DNA from: Caulobacter radicis
Lineage (GTDB): Bacteria > Pseudomonadota > Alphaproteobacteria > Caulobacterales > Caulobacteraceae
Reading direction: 5' to 3'
Assembly: GCF_003094615.1 (NCBI RefSeq)
Contig: NZ_QDKO01000004.1
Coordinates: forward strand, 32,542-96,541
DNA length: 64,000 nucleotides
In this document: positions 17,061 to 25,348 of the stretch, piece after piece
How the letters are laid out: each line of letters opens with the position of its first letter
Numbering within the stretch: the first letter of the stretch is position 1
Notes under the pieces: model-generated
Databases searched by the model: none
What the model saw: only the letters and a program-made list of their open reading frames with translations
Told to the model about the DNA's origin: nothing
Program-made: the position numbers and the translations under genes

Positions 17061-18184
17061 CACCGCGACAGCCAGGACTGGATCGAGCCCTTGGGGGCCA
17101 GGGCGCCCTGCACGATCTGAAGGGCGTGGACGAGGAAGCAGATCGCCGTCCACACCGCCACCAGCACGAAGCCGATGTCGGGCCGGCCGACCAGCACGCT
17201 GCCGGTCAGCAGGATCAAGTTGGGGTTGCGACGGGCGGTGATCAGCCGGAAGAAGCTGTCGAACGGCCGCCAGGCGTGCATCTCCAGCTTGAACAGGGCC
17301 AGGAAGATCCCCTCCTCCACCCGCTGGGCCACATAGCCGCCGACGACGATGGCCAGCAGCCATGGCGCGTAGGGCATCGACAGGCCGACGGCGAACACGC
17401 CGACGTACCAGGCCCACCACCAGAACGGCGGGTGAACCAGGTCGATGCCGTGGTCGAAGACGTTGCCCCACTTGGACGAGGTCAGGGTCACCCGGGCCAG
17501 CTTGCCGTCGACCGTGTCGAGGAAGGTCATGATCCAGGCGCAGACCAGGCCCCAGCCGAACTGGCCGCGCCAGAACAGCACGAAGGCGGCGATGGTCAGC
17601 AGGAAGCCGATGAAGGTCACCTGGTTGGGCGTCATCTTCGCCAGCGCGCACCAGCGGGTGACGATCCGCGCCGGGGTCGGCCAGACATACTTGGTGACCA
17701 GATCGGTGACGCCCTTGTACGAGCCCTGGAACAGGCGCTTCTCGACGGCGCGCACGGTTTCCTTGGTCAGGCGCTCCAGCACCGGCGGCTCACGCTTTCG
17801 CAGGGCGCTGTTGTAGGCCGAGCCCAGCTCCAGCGCTGTCAGGCGCGTAAAGCGCGCATCGACGGTCGAGGGGTCTTTACCGGCCGCCAGGGCCGCGACC
17901 GCTGCTTCGGCGACCTCGGCCGGGGCGTTCACCGCCGTGGCCCCGCCGGCCTCGTCGACCAGCACCGCCCACGGACGGCCGGCCAGGGCCTTGATCAGCG
18001 ACTCGTCGAACACCCAGCCGGCGTGCACGGCGATCGTATCGCCGCCCTGCTCCGGGGCTTCCGAAACGCCGATCCGGCGATAGATGCGCGACAGCCGCTC
18101 GCCCGAGGACATGCCCCAGATGCGCGCCTCGCTGTCGCCCACCGTCACGGCGCGCGAAGCGACTGGATTGATTTCGCCGGTCAC
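17060..18184 (-). CDS. cpgA: CDP-alcohol phosphatidyltransferase with long N-terminal extension
   Basis: 374 residues. The complete CDP-alcohol phosphotransferase motif is present: D223-x2-D226-G-x2-A-R231-x8-G240-x3-D244-x3-D248, on the cytoplasmic edge of a membrane domain with about five helices (190-370). Residues 1-180 form an extra soluble region with a VFDESLIKALAGRPWAVLVDE segment that looks like a degenerate nucleotidyltransferase-like fold, reminiscent of bifunctional IPCT/DIPPS proteins. It probably transfers a CDP-activated group to, or from, the ceramide head group. First gene of cpgA-cpgB-cpgC; the start is divergent from the phosphoesterase at 18263. Confidence 0.8.
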   Translation of the reverse strand: MTGEINPVASRAVTVGDSEARIWGMSSGERLSRIYRRIGVSEAPEQGGDTIAVHAGWVFDESLIKALAGRPWAVLVDEAGGATAVNAPAEVAEAAVAALAAGKDPSTVDARFTRLTALELGSAYNSALRKREPPVLERLTKETVRAVEKRLFQGSYKGVTDLVTKYVWPTPARIVTRWCALAKMTPNQVTFIGFLLTIAAFVLFWRGQFGWGLVCAWIMTFLDTVDGKLARVTLTSSKWGNVFDHGIDLVHPPFWWWAWYVGVFAVGLSMPYAPWLLAIVVGGYVAQRVEEGIFLALFKLEMHAWRPFDSFFRLITARRNPNLILLTGSVLVGRPDIGFVLVAVWTAICFLVHALQIVQGALAPKGSIQSWLSR

Positions 18185-18262
18185 CGGTACTTAAACCCCT
18201 TGAAAGCCGAGGCGATTGATAAGCAGCTTCGCCGAAATTCGCCACAATCGCGCCGGTCCCTC

Positions 18263-19153
18263 TTGTCGATATTCCGCCTCGCCCATCTGTCGGACCCTCA
18301 CCTGCCGCCGCCGCCGGGCGCGTTCGGCTGGCGCGACCTAGCCTCCAAGCGGCTGCTCAGCCGCATCGCCTGGCGTCGCAAGCACAAGATCCATCGCCTC
18401 GAAGTCCTCGAAGCCCTGGTCGCCGACCTGAAGGCCCACGCCCCCGACCATGTGGCGATCACCGGCGATCTCACCAACTTCGCCTCGCCCGTGGAGATCG
18501 CGGCCGCCACCCGCTGGCTGCAAGGCCTGGGCCCCGCCGAGACGATCACCGTCAGCCCCGGCAACCACGACGCCCTGGTCGGCGAGACCGCTCAGGCCCG
18601 CTTCGCCCCCTGGACCGCCTGGCTGGGCGACGACGAGGCGGCCGCCTTCCCGCAGGTGCGGCTGCGCGGCCCCGTGGCGCTCTTCAACCTGTGCTCGGCC
18701 GTGCCCACCGCCCTGCATCTGGCCACCGGCCGCCTCGGCGTCGATCAGCTCGACAAGCTCGACGCCCTGCTGGCCGATCCCGCCTTCGCCGACAGGTTCA
18801 AGGTGCTGCTGCTGCATCACCCGCCGATCGCCGGCGCGGTCTCGGGTCGCAAGTCGCTGGACGATCAAGGCCCCCTGCGCGACCTGCTCGCCCGCCGCGG
18901 TGTCGACCTCGTGCTGCACGGCCACGCCCACGAGTCGCTGACCGCGACCATTCCGGGCCCGGGCGGCCGGTCTATCCCCGTGCTGGGCGTGCCCTCGGCC
19001 TCGGCCTGGATCGGCGGCCACTCGCCGGCCCGCTGGCACGCGCTGGAGATCGAGCCGCGTGAGAATGGCGGCTTTTCGCTGCGGGTCATCGCGCGGGGCC
19101 TCGATCCGCAGACCGGCGGGATCAGGGAGCTCGGACGCTATTCGCTGATCTAG
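18263..19153 (+). CDS. Calcineurin-like metallophosphoesterase
   Basis: 296 residues starting at TTG 18263 (MSIFRLAHLSDPHL); the frame is open far upstream, but that part overlaps cpgA and is not protein-like. Metallophosphoesterase motifs occur in order: D11-x-H13 (SDPHL), GDLTN, PGNHD, LLLHHPPI and HGHAHE, which bind two metals. No signal peptide, so it is cytoplasmic, possibly membrane-associated through a C-terminal hydrophobic patch. It is divergent from cpgA by 78 bases and could trim a phosphorylated or CDP-linked lipid intermediate. That role is inferred from context only. Confidence 0.82.
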   Translation: MSIFRLAHLSDPHLPPPPGAFGWRDLASKRLLSRIAWRRKHKIHRLEVLEALVADLKAHAPDHVAITGDLTNFASPVEIAAATRWLQGLGPAETITVSPGNHDALVGETAQARFAPWTAWLGDDEAAAFPQVRLRGPVALFNLCSAVPTALHLATGRLGVDQLDKLDALLADPAFADRFKVLLLHHPPIAGAVSGRKSLDDQGPLRDLLARRGVDLVLHGHAHESLTATIPGPGGRSIPVLGVPSASAWIGGHSPARWHALEIEPRENGGFSLRVIARGLDPQTGGIRELGRYSLI

Positions 19154-19287
19154 ATCCTCCCCCTGAAGGGGGAGGTGTCGGCGAAGCCGACGGAGGGGGA
19201 CGTGACTGCTGAAGCAGCAGCTCCCAAAGCCGAAGTAACTTCCCCCTCCGGCCCTCCGGGCCACCTCCCCCTCTGAGGGGGAGGATC
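19154..19287. repeat. Palindromic intergenic repeat, copy 2
   Basis: Outer arms ATCCTCCCCCTGAAGGGGGAGG and the mirror CCTCCCCCTCTGAGGGGGAGGAT at the other end, inner GTCGGCGAAGCCGAC and GGCCCTCCGGGCC palindromes. It fills the gap between two convergent genes and can serve as a bidirectional terminator. Confidence 0.9.
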
Positions 19288-19294
19288 TCCCGCC

Positions 19295-19780
19295 CTACTT
19301 CCCGTAGCGCATCCGCACCCGGATCGTGTTGTCGCCCGACTTCACGCTGATCCGCGCCGAATCGAAGGACGGCACGCCGAACCGCGACGGCGCGTCGTTG
19401 GAAAAACCGTAGCCCTCGGTCGGAAGGCCCACGGCGTTGCGGTCGAAGTCGTGGTTGCCGTTGGCGTCATGATAGACGGCCACGGCGTAGATGTCGGCCT
19501 TGGGCAGGTTGAAGCAGGCCTCGGTGGTCGGCGCGCTGGCCGGGATCCGCAGGCGCAGCAGCTTGCCGCGCGGCGCCAGGAAACGACTGGGATCGGACGG
19601 ATAGATCGTCACCGTCACCTCTCCCGTCTCCGATTTCAGGCGGCCGACCTCCACGGTCAGTCGTACGCCGGTGTCGCGACCCACGCAGTCCTGCCTGGCC
19701 GCCGCCGGTGTCGCCATCCCCAGCAGGCCCAGCAGCGTCCCTAGCGCCGCAAGGCCTGGAAGAGCGGTTCGTGCTTCCAT
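19295..19780 (-). CDS. DUF2141-family secreted protein
   Basis: 161 residues with a signal peptide ending near A27-A-R. The pattern VTVTIYPSDPSRFL, followed by YAVAVYHDANGNHDFDRNAVGLPTEGYGFSNDA split across residues 95-125, is the DUF2141 signature, a beta-sandwich domain of unknown function found in periplasmic proteins. The DANGNHDFD segment looks like a calcium-binding loop. It is convergent with the phosphoesterase and divergent from the HIT gene, embedded in the sphingolipid region, so an envelope-lipid link is possible but unproven. Confidence 0.8.
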   Translation of the reverse strand: MEARTALPGLAALGTLLGLLGMATPAAARQDCVGRDTGVRLTVEVGRLKSETGEVTVTIYPSDPSRFLAPRGKLLRLRIPASAPTTEACFNLPKADIYAVAVYHDANGNHDFDRNAVGLPTEGYGFSNDAPSRFGVPSFDSARISVKSGDNTIRVRMRYGK

Positions 19781-19854
19781 GTAAAAGGCCGTGTCCCTAT
19801 TGTCGCCCCGACGCGATCAGCGCCCGCAGACTCGCCTGAAGTATCGGTTGCCGC

Positions 19855-20292
19855 ATGCCCAATCCCACAGCCCTCGCATTCGGCTTCCCACGTTCGAAAG
19901 TGGCCGAGACCGACCACTGGTTGGTCCTTGTACGTCCCAAGCAGCCGACTTTCGGGTCTCTCGTCCTCGTATGCAAGGAACCCGTTCAGGCGTTCTCGGA
20001 CCTCAGCCCCGAAGCCTTCGCCGACATGCGGGTCGCCGTGGCCGGGATCGAGCGCGTCCTGAAGGCCAGGGTCGCCTACGAAAAGATCAATTATCTGATG
20101 CTGATGATGGTCGACCGCGACGTGCACTTCCACGTCCTGCCCCGCTACGAAGGCGCGCGCGAACACGAGGGAACGAGCTTCCCTGACACCGGTTGGCCCG
20201 CCGCTCCGGCCCTGGCCTCGGCCGTCGCGCTGGACGACGCCGCCGTCGAGCGCCTGGCCCAGGACCTCGCAGCCGCGTGGACCGCCGCGTGA
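19855..20292 (+). CDS. HIT-family protein
   Basis: 145 residues. The histidine-triad-like motif appears as DVHFHVLPRY near 84-93, a variant in which the last His of HxHxH is replaced by Pro-Arg-Tyr context, and the N-terminal VLVRPKQPTFGSLVLV strand is typical of HIT/ Ap4A-type hydrolases. Such enzymes split nucleoside-phosphate bonds of phosphoramidates, dinucleoside polyphosphates or nucleotide-linked metabolites. It is translationally coupled (GTGA) to the LptF-like gene, so it is the first gene of the export/ceramide-synthase operon. A role on a CDP-linked head-group intermediate is only speculation. Confidence 0.78.
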   Translation: MPNPTALAFGFPRSKVAETDHWLVLVRPKQPTFGSLVLVCKEPVQAFSDLSPEAFADMRVAVAGIERVLKARVAYEKINYLMLMMVDRDVHFHVLPRYEGAREHEGTSFPDTGWPAAPALASAVALDDAAVERLAQDLAAAWTAA

Positions 20293-21518
20293 GCAAGCTG
20301 AAGAAGAAGTTCGACGTGCGACGGATCACGGCCATGGGCCTGATCGACCGCTACCTGCTGCGCCTGCTGGGCTGGCCGCTGGCCGGGTGCCTGGGGCTGA
20401 CCGTCGTCGCCCTGCTGCTCGAGCGCGTGCTGCGCCTGCTCGACCTCCTGTCGCAGAGCAGCGCCCGCTTCGACTACGTCACCCAGCTGGCGCTCAACCT
20501 CTTGCCGCACTACCTGGGCCTGGCCCTGCCGGTGGCGTTCTTCGTGGCGCTGTTCATCGTCATCAGCAAACTGTCGGACGGCTCGGAGATCGACGCCCTG
20601 CTGGCCGGCGGCCAATCCCTCGAAAGAGTCGCCGCGCCGTTCGTCTGCGTGGGCCTGGCGCTCAGCGTCTTCAGCATCGCCGTGTTCGGCTACGTCCAGC
20701 CCTACAGCCGCTACGCCTATCGCGCCGTGATGCACGCGGCCGTCAACGCCGGCTGGAACGGCCGCCTGTCGGGCGGAGCCTTCATCGACGACGACGGCTC
20801 GCTGATGACCGCCGACGCCGCCGACCTCGCCGGCCAGAGCCTGACCCGCGTCTTCATCCGCCGCCCCGACGCCGCCGGCCACGAGGAGCTGATCACCGCC
20901 GCCACCGCCACCTTGCAGGTCTCGGCCGACGGCAAGACGGTGACCATGCGCCTGAAGTCGGGCCGCCGCATCGGCAGCGACGCGCGCGGAAACTACCGCA
21001 GCCTGGCTTTCGACGACCTGACCACCGAGGCGCCGCTGAAAGCCGCCGCCAGTCTGCTGCGCGCCCGCGGCGGCGATGAACGCGAGCTGACCCTGGGCGA
21101 GCTGCTGCACCAGGCCAGGTCGCCCAACCCGGTCGTGCCCAAGACCACGCTGATGGCCGAGTTCTACGGGCGCCTGGCTCGCGCGGCTTTCCTGCCGTTC
21201 CTGCCGCTGCTGGCCTTCCCCCTGGGCCTGGCCGCCAAGCGCGGCAACCGCGCGCCCGGCCTGCTGCTGGCCGGCGTGCTGCTGCTGGCCTTCCAGCACA
21301 GCCTGCTGCTGGGCCAGAGCCTGGCGGAGTCGGGCCGCATCGCTTCCCTGCCCGCCGTCGGCCTGCCGTTCCTGATCTTCACCGGCCTTGCGGTCTGGCT
21401 GTTCGTCGGCAGCCGCACGCGGCCCGGCGACACGCCGATCTCGCGCCTCGTGCTGGCCATGAGCGCCTGGATCCGCCGCGCCCTCAAGCCGTTCCAGCGC
21501 AAGGAGCGCGCCGCATGA
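20289..21518 (+). CDS. LptF/LptG-family permease (sphingolipid transport), first subunit
   Basis: 409 residues from GTG 20289, which overlaps the HIT stop. YjgP/YjgQ family: three N-terminal helices (about 25-45, 65-90, 105-125), a large periplasmic beta-jellyroll (130-300), and three C-terminal helices. The gate-like SDGSEIDALLAGG segment after helix 2 is typical. LptF and LptG form the membrane part of the lipopolysaccharide extractor. A second copy follows and an LptC-like gene lies at 6515. In C. crescentus these paralogues outside the true lpt locus were implicated in sphingolipid transport (from memory). No ATPase subunit is encoded here, so LptB may be shared. Confidence 0.82.
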   Translation: MSKLKKKFDVRRITAMGLIDRYLLRLLGWPLAGCLGLTVVALLLERVLRLLDLLSQSSARFDYVTQLALNLLPHYLGLALPVAFFVALFIVISKLSDGSEIDALLAGGQSLERVAAPFVCVGLALSVFSIAVFGYVQPYSRYAYRAVMHAAVNAGWNGRLSGGAFIDDDGSLMTADAADLAGQSLTRVFIRRPDAAGHEELITAATATLQVSADGKTVTMRLKSGRRIGSDARGNYRSLAFDDLTTEAPLKAAASLLRARGGDERELTLGELLHQARSPNPVVPKTTLMAEFYGRLARAAFLPFLPLLAFPLGLAAKRGNRAPGLLLAGVLLLAFQHSLLLGQSLAESGRIASLPAVGLPFLIFTGLAVWLFVGSRTRPGDTPISRLVLAMSAWIRRALKPFQRKERAA

Positions 21519-22576
21519 AGCTGCAGCTCTACGTCCTGCGCACCGTCGCCACGCGCGTGCTGGGCGCCGTCCTGATCCTGATGGCCATCCTGCAGATCCT
21601 CGACCTGCTGGAAGTCACCACCGACATCCTCGACCGGGGCCTGGGCGTCGGCGGCGTGTTCTACTACGCCGCCCTGCGCGCCCCGGCGCTGTTCCAGCAG
21701 GTCGCCCCGCTGGCCGTGCTGGCCGGCGGCCTGTTCGCCTTCTCGCAGCTGGCCCGCGAGAACGCCGTGGTGGCCATGCGCGCCGCCGGCATCTCGGGCT
21801 ACCGGATCGTCGCCATGGCCGTGCCGGTCGCGCTGGCCGTGCTGGCGCTGGACGCCCTGTGCGCCCAGGTCGTCTCGCCGCGCACCGACCCGACGCTCAG
21901 CGCCTGGTGGGCCGCCACCACGCCGGTCGCCGACCGCAAGGCCCCCGCTTCGCGCACCTTCCGCGCCGGCGAAGACCTGGTCACCGCCAAAGAAGCCACG
22001 GCCAACGGCGCGCGCCTGACCGAGCTGACCATCTATCGCCGCGACAACTCCGGCGCCCTGACCGAGCGCGTCGTCGCCCCCTCGGCCCAGTTCCAGGCCG
22101 GCGCCTGGCGGCTGCAATCGCCGGTCACCACCCGCTATCTCGGCGACCGCGTCGAGCCGATGACCGCCGCCTCGGCCACCTGGCCGACCGCTTTGCGCCC
22201 GGCCGACGTGCAGGCGCTGTTCGCCGACGCCCCCGCCCCGTCCGCCGCCTCGGCCCGCCGGGCGCTGGAGAACGGCGGCTCGGACCGCCCGCAGAGCTTC
22301 TACGCCACCCGCCTGCAGACGGCCTTCTCCGGCCCGATCGCGGCGCTGGTCATGTTGCTGCTCAGCGCCCCCGTCGCCTGGGCCAACTTCCGCAGCGGCC
22401 AGGGCGCGGTGCTGCTGACCTCGGGCCTGGCCGCCGGCCTCGTCTTCCTGGTCGCCGACGGCCTGTTGTCCGCCCTGGGCGAGTCCGGGGCCCTGTCGCC
22501 GATCCTGGCGGCCTGGGCCGCCCCCGTCGTCTTCGCCGCCCTCGCTGTGCGCGCCTTCGTATCCCTGGAGGGATGA
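21515..22576 (+). CDS. LptF/LptG-family permease (sphingolipid transport), second subunit
   Basis: 353 residues, ATG overlapping the first permease stop by four bases. Same layout: helices near 10-35, 55-80 and 95-120, a jellyroll between about 130 and 260, then three C-terminal helices. The motif LFAFSQLARENAVVAMRAAG after helix 2 corresponds to the conserved ENE/E-x-ALxxxG loop that contacts the ATPase. Paired with the preceding gene it would make the heterodimeric lipid-extracting channel. The stop overlaps the ceramide synthase start, so transport and synthesis are translationally linked. Confidence 0.82.
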   Translation: MKLQLYVLRTVATRVLGAVLILMAILQILDLLEVTTDILDRGLGVGGVFYYAALRAPALFQQVAPLAVLAGGLFAFSQLARENAVVAMRAAGISGYRIVAMAVPVALAVLALDALCAQVVSPRTDPTLSAWWAATTPVADRKAPASRTFRAGEDLVTAKEATANGARLTELTIYRRDNSGALTERVVAPSAQFQAGAWRLQSPVTTRYLGDRVEPMTAASATWPTALRPADVQALFADAPAPSAASARRALENGGSDRPQSFYATRLQTAFSGPIAALVMLLLSAPVAWANFRSGQGAVLLTSGLAAGLVFLVADGLLSALGESGALSPILAAWAAPVVFAALAVRAFVSLEG

Positions 22577-23730
22577 TGCCTTTCGATTCCGCGGCCGAGG
22601 CGATCTCGGTCCTGCCCGTCCGCACGCCTGAAGAGCTCAAGCGCTTCATCGCCCTGCCCGCGCGCCTCAACACAAAAGATCGAAGCTGGATCACCCCGCT
22701 GTTCCTGGAGCGGACCGAGGCCCTGTCGCCCAAGACCAACCCGTTCTTCCAGCACGCCGAGGTGCAGCTGTTCCTGGCCGTGCGCGGCGGCCGAGACGTC
22801 GGCCGGATCAGCGCCCAGATCGACCAGCTGACGCCCCAGAAGGTTCCCGGTCGTCTGGACGGTCACTTCGGCCTGATCGCCGCCGAGGACGACGCCGAGG
22901 TCTTCGCCGCCCTGCTGCGCGCGGCCGAGGCCTGGCTGCGCGAGCGCGGCCGCACCCATGTGATGGGGCCCTTCAACCTGTCGATCAACGAGGAGGTCGG
23001 CCTGCTGGTCGACGGCTTCGACACCCCGCCGATGGTGATGATGGGCCACGACCCGGCCTATGCCGGCGGCCGCGTCGAACAGCAGGGCTATGCCAAGGCC
23101 AAGGACATCTACGCCTACTACGCTCCCATGCAGGCCGACCTGCCGCCGGCCGTGCGCCGCCGGGCCGAGCGTCCGCCAGCCGATGGCGTGGTTCTGCGCC
23201 AGCTCGACATGAGCCGCTACGACGAGGAGGTGGTCACCCTGACCGAGATCCTCAACGACGCCTGGAAGGACAACTGGGGCTTCACCCCCACCACCGAGGC
23301 CGAGACCGCCCAGCTGGCCAAGGCCCTCAAGGCCGTGATCGACAAGCGCCTGACCTGGTTCGCCGAGATCGACGGCGAGGCCGCCGGCTTCCTGGTCTTC
23401 CTGCCCAACGTCAACGAGGCCATCCGCGACCTTGGCGGCAAGCTGCTGCCGTTCGGCTGGGCCAAGCTCCTGTGGCGGCTGAAGGTCAAGCGCGTGAAGT
23501 CGGCCCGCATCCCGCTGATGGGCGTCAAGCGCAAGTTCGCCGAGAGCATCCGCGGCCGCATGCTGCCGTTCCAGATGATGCACGCGGGCCGCACCTCGGC
23601 CATCGCCCTGGGCTACGAGCGCTTCGAGATCTCGTGGGTGCTGGAAGAGAACATGCCCATGCGCCGCATCGCCGAGTCCATCGGCTCGACGATCTACAAG
23701 ACCTATCGGATCTACGAGAAGGCGCTGTGA
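22573..23730 (+). CDS. cerS: GNAT-fold bacterial ceramide synthase
   Basis: 385 residues; start ATG 22573 overlaps the permease stop (the ATG at 22576 is also possible). The protein has no membrane helix. A double GNAT-like fold is suggested by VMGPFNLSINEEVGLLVDGF and the C-terminal YERFEISWVLEENMPMRRIAESIG. This is the pattern of the Caulobacter bacterial ceramide synthase, which N-acylates 3-ketosphinganine and is unrelated to eukaryotic ceramide synthase (known from C. crescentus, CCNA_01212 from memory). It lies about 9 kb from spt but in the same cluster. A GTGA overlap joins it to the next gene. Confidence 0.85.
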   Translation: MMPFDSAAEAISVLPVRTPEELKRFIALPARLNTKDRSWITPLFLERTEALSPKTNPFFQHAEVQLFLAVRGGRDVGRISAQIDQLTPQKVPGRLDGHFGLIAAEDDAEVFAALLRAAEAWLRERGRTHVMGPFNLSINEEVGLLVDGFDTPPMVMMGHDPAYAGGRVEQQGYAKAKDIYAYYAPMQADLPPAVRRRAERPPADGVVLRQLDMSRYDEEVVTLTEILNDAWKDNWGFTPTTEAETAQLAKALKAVIDKRLTWFAEIDGEAAGFLVFLPNVNEAIRDLGGKLLPFGWAKLLWRLKVKRVKSARIPLMGVKRKFAESIRGRMLPFQMMHAGRTSAIALGYERFEISWVLEENMPMRRIAESIGSTIYKTYRIYEKAL

Positions 23731-24488
23731 CCCTGCCCTTCAAGGCCCTGGTCCTGGCCGGCTCGCGGCCGGGCGAGATCGACAGCGCCGCGGCCTATGC
23801 CGGCGTCTCGCACAAGGGCCTGATCACGCTGGAAGGCCGCACGCTGCTCGACCGCGTGCTCGGCGCCGTCCAGGCCGCCGGCGCGGAAGCGATCGGGGTC
23901 TCGACGTCGGACGCCGCCATAGTCTCGGCCCTGCCGCAAGGCGTCGCGGCCATCGCCGCCTCGGCCGAGGGCCCCAGCCAGAGCGTGCGGGAAGGCGCTA
24001 AGACGCTCGGCTTCCCGCTGCTGATCACCACCGTCGACCACGCGCTGCTCAAGCCCGAGTGGATCAAGCAGTTCCTGGCCGACGCGCCGGCCAACGCCGA
24101 CGTCTGCCTGATGCTGGCGCCGGAAGAGCGTGTCCGCGCCGCCGCGCCGGACACCAAGCGCACCTATCTTGCGTTCCGCGACGGCCGCTTCTCGGGCTGC
24201 AACCTCTTCCTGTTCCGCAGCGAGGCCGCCCTGCCCGCCATCGCCCTGTGGCGGCGGGTCGAGCAGAACCGCAAGCAGCCCTGGAAGATCGCCGCCATGC
24301 TCGGCCCGGGCCTGCTGGTCCGCTACCTGCTGGGCCTGCTGACTCTGGACGAGGCCATCGCGCGCCTGGGCCTGCTGGCGGGCGTCAAGGCGGCGGCGGT
24401 GCGCGCCCAGGACGGCCTGGCCGCCGTCGATGTCGACAAGCCCGCGGACCTCGATCTCGTGCGCCGGATCGTCGGCGAACCCGCCTAG
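23727..24488 (+). CDS. MobA-like NTP transferase family protein
   Basis: 253 residues from GTG 23727, overlapping the ceramide synthase stop. The start FKALVLAGSRPGEIDSAA is the LxAGxxxxM-like loop of sugar/MobA nucleotidyltransferases, in a variant lacking the usual GxGxR basic loop. ITTVDHALLKPEW near 98-110 provides the metal-binding Asp. These enzymes attach NMP to a phosphorylated acceptor. Last gene of the operon that begins with HIT; it may activate a head-group precursor with CTP for CpgA. It converges with the haem protein gene and overlaps its 3' end by four bases. Confidence 0.75.
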   Translation: MTLPFKALVLAGSRPGEIDSAAAYAGVSHKGLITLEGRTLLDRVLGAVQAAGAEAIGVSTSDAAIVSALPQGVAAIAASAEGPSQSVREGAKTLGFPLLITTVDHALLKPEWIKQFLADAPANADVCLMLAPEERVRAAAPDTKRTYLAFRDGRFSGCNLFLFRSEAALPAIALWRRVEQNRKQPWKIAAMLGPGLLVRYLLGLLTLDEAIARLGLLAGVKAAAVRAQDGLAAVDVDKPADLDLVRRIVGEPA

Positions 24489-24709
24489 CGCCAGTAGCCG
24501 TTCGCCGCCGCCACGGTGGCGAAGTTCACCGCCACCACGTGCGAGACGGCCACGAGGGCCTGCGCGTCGTTCTCGTAGATCGCCCGCAGCCGGGCGCGGA
24601 CCTCGTCTGAGGGCTGGGTCTTCTTGACCGCCATCCGCGAGAGCTTGATGGCGAGATCGTAGCCCTCCTCGGGCGTGGCGGTGATCAGGCTGGGCAGCCA
24701 GGCGGCCAT
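24485..24709 (-). CDS. Hexameric tyrosine-coordinated haem protein (HTHP)
   Basis: 74 residues, the full length for this rare family. I recognise SLITATPEEGYDLAIKLSR, the middle VRARLRAIYEND and the end HVVAVNFATVAAANGYWR as those of HTHP, first described in marine Rhodobacterales. It forms a ring of six subunits, each with a haem ligated by a tyrosine, and has peroxidase/catalase-like activity. It sits at the end of the haem/NO locus (membrane protein, flavohaemoglobin, truncated globin) on the same strand, which fits a role in reactive oxygen or nitrogen defence. Regulation by the NsrR-like protein is plausible but no operator was found at its start. Confidence 0.85.
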   Translation of the reverse strand: MAAWLPSLITATPEEGYDLAIKLSRMAVKKTQPSDEVRARLRAIYENDAQALVAVSHVVAVNFATVAAANGYWR

Positions 24710-24762
24710 TGGGCGTCACTCACGTTCAGGATCCGGGCAGCCTAGGCGGCCCGGCGCGACCA

Positions 24763-24798
24763 CGATTGGACGAAAAGCTCCGCCGTTCCGTCCAATCG
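24763..24798. repeat. Inverted repeat between the HTHP and membrane-protein genes
   Basis: CGATTGGACG (24763-24772) is matched exactly by CGTCCAATCG (24789-24798) over a 16-base spacer. It lies 11 bases past the stop of the minus-strand membrane protein and 54 bases before the HTHP start, so it may be a terminator of one or an operator of the other. Confidence 0.6.
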
Positions 24799-24809
24799 TC
24801 GCCAAGACC

Positions 24810-25292
24810 TCAGGCGCTGAGCCTGACGATGACCCCGAGGCCCGCGGCCGCGACCGCCAGGGCGATCGGCACGGTCAGGATCTGGGCCAGGGCCGAGCCG
24901 GCGCTCACCCGGCCGGTCCAGGTCGAAAGGCCCTCGCGCAGGAAATCGGCGAGGTCGGGCCGGGTTTCGACCTTCGGCTCCATGCGCAGGATCACCGCCG
25001 GCACGCCGAGATAGACGGCCAGGTAGACCGCGCAGACCCCCAGCACCAGCCCGACCTCGGCGTCGCCGAGAAAGGCCAGGGCGAACGCCCCGAGGATCGC
25101 GCCATAGGCGCCGACGATCATCCAGCCCACCGCCTTGGGCAGGTCGGGCGTCGAGGGCTCGGGCGCCAGGGGCTCGCGGACGGCGGCTTCGACCACCGCC
25201 GGAGCCGTCCGCGCGCGCGGCGCGGGCGGCTCCCAGGACGGGCCTTCGTAGAAGGCGTAGGTCAGCGGCGTCGTGGTGGAGACATAGTCCAT
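24810..25292 (-). CDS. Membrane protein of the haem/NO locus, unknown function
   Basis: 160 residues from ATG 25292, chosen for the AAGGAG ribosome-binding site just upstream; upstream reading frame to 25466 overlaps the flavohaemoglobin and is discarded. A Pro/Glu-rich soluble N-terminus (1-60, WEPPAPRARTAPAV) is followed by two adjacent hydrophobic helices (about 63-83 and 88-108) and a third at the C-terminus (135-158). No family recognised. It follows hmp by about 56 bases on the same strand and is probably cotranscribed, so it could be an accessory of NO or haem metabolism. Confidence 0.7.
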   Translation of the reverse strand: MDYVSTTTPLTYAFYEGPSWEPPAPRARTAPAVVEAAVREPLAPEPSTPDLPKAVGWMIVGAYGAILGAFALAFLGDAEVGLVLGVCAVYLAVYLGVPAVILRMEPKVETRPDLADFLREGLSTWTGRVSAGSALAQILTVPIALAVAAAGLGVIVRLSA

Positions 25293-25348
25293 GACAGGCT
25301 CCTTCGGCCGCTCGGCGGCCGGGGTCAGGGTTGGGAGGACACGCGCAC

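Noticed and set aside
17126..18262. Upstream extension of the metallophosphoesterase frame
   Set aside because: It lies opposite cpgA and has no protein-like pattern; motifs begin only after TTG 18263.
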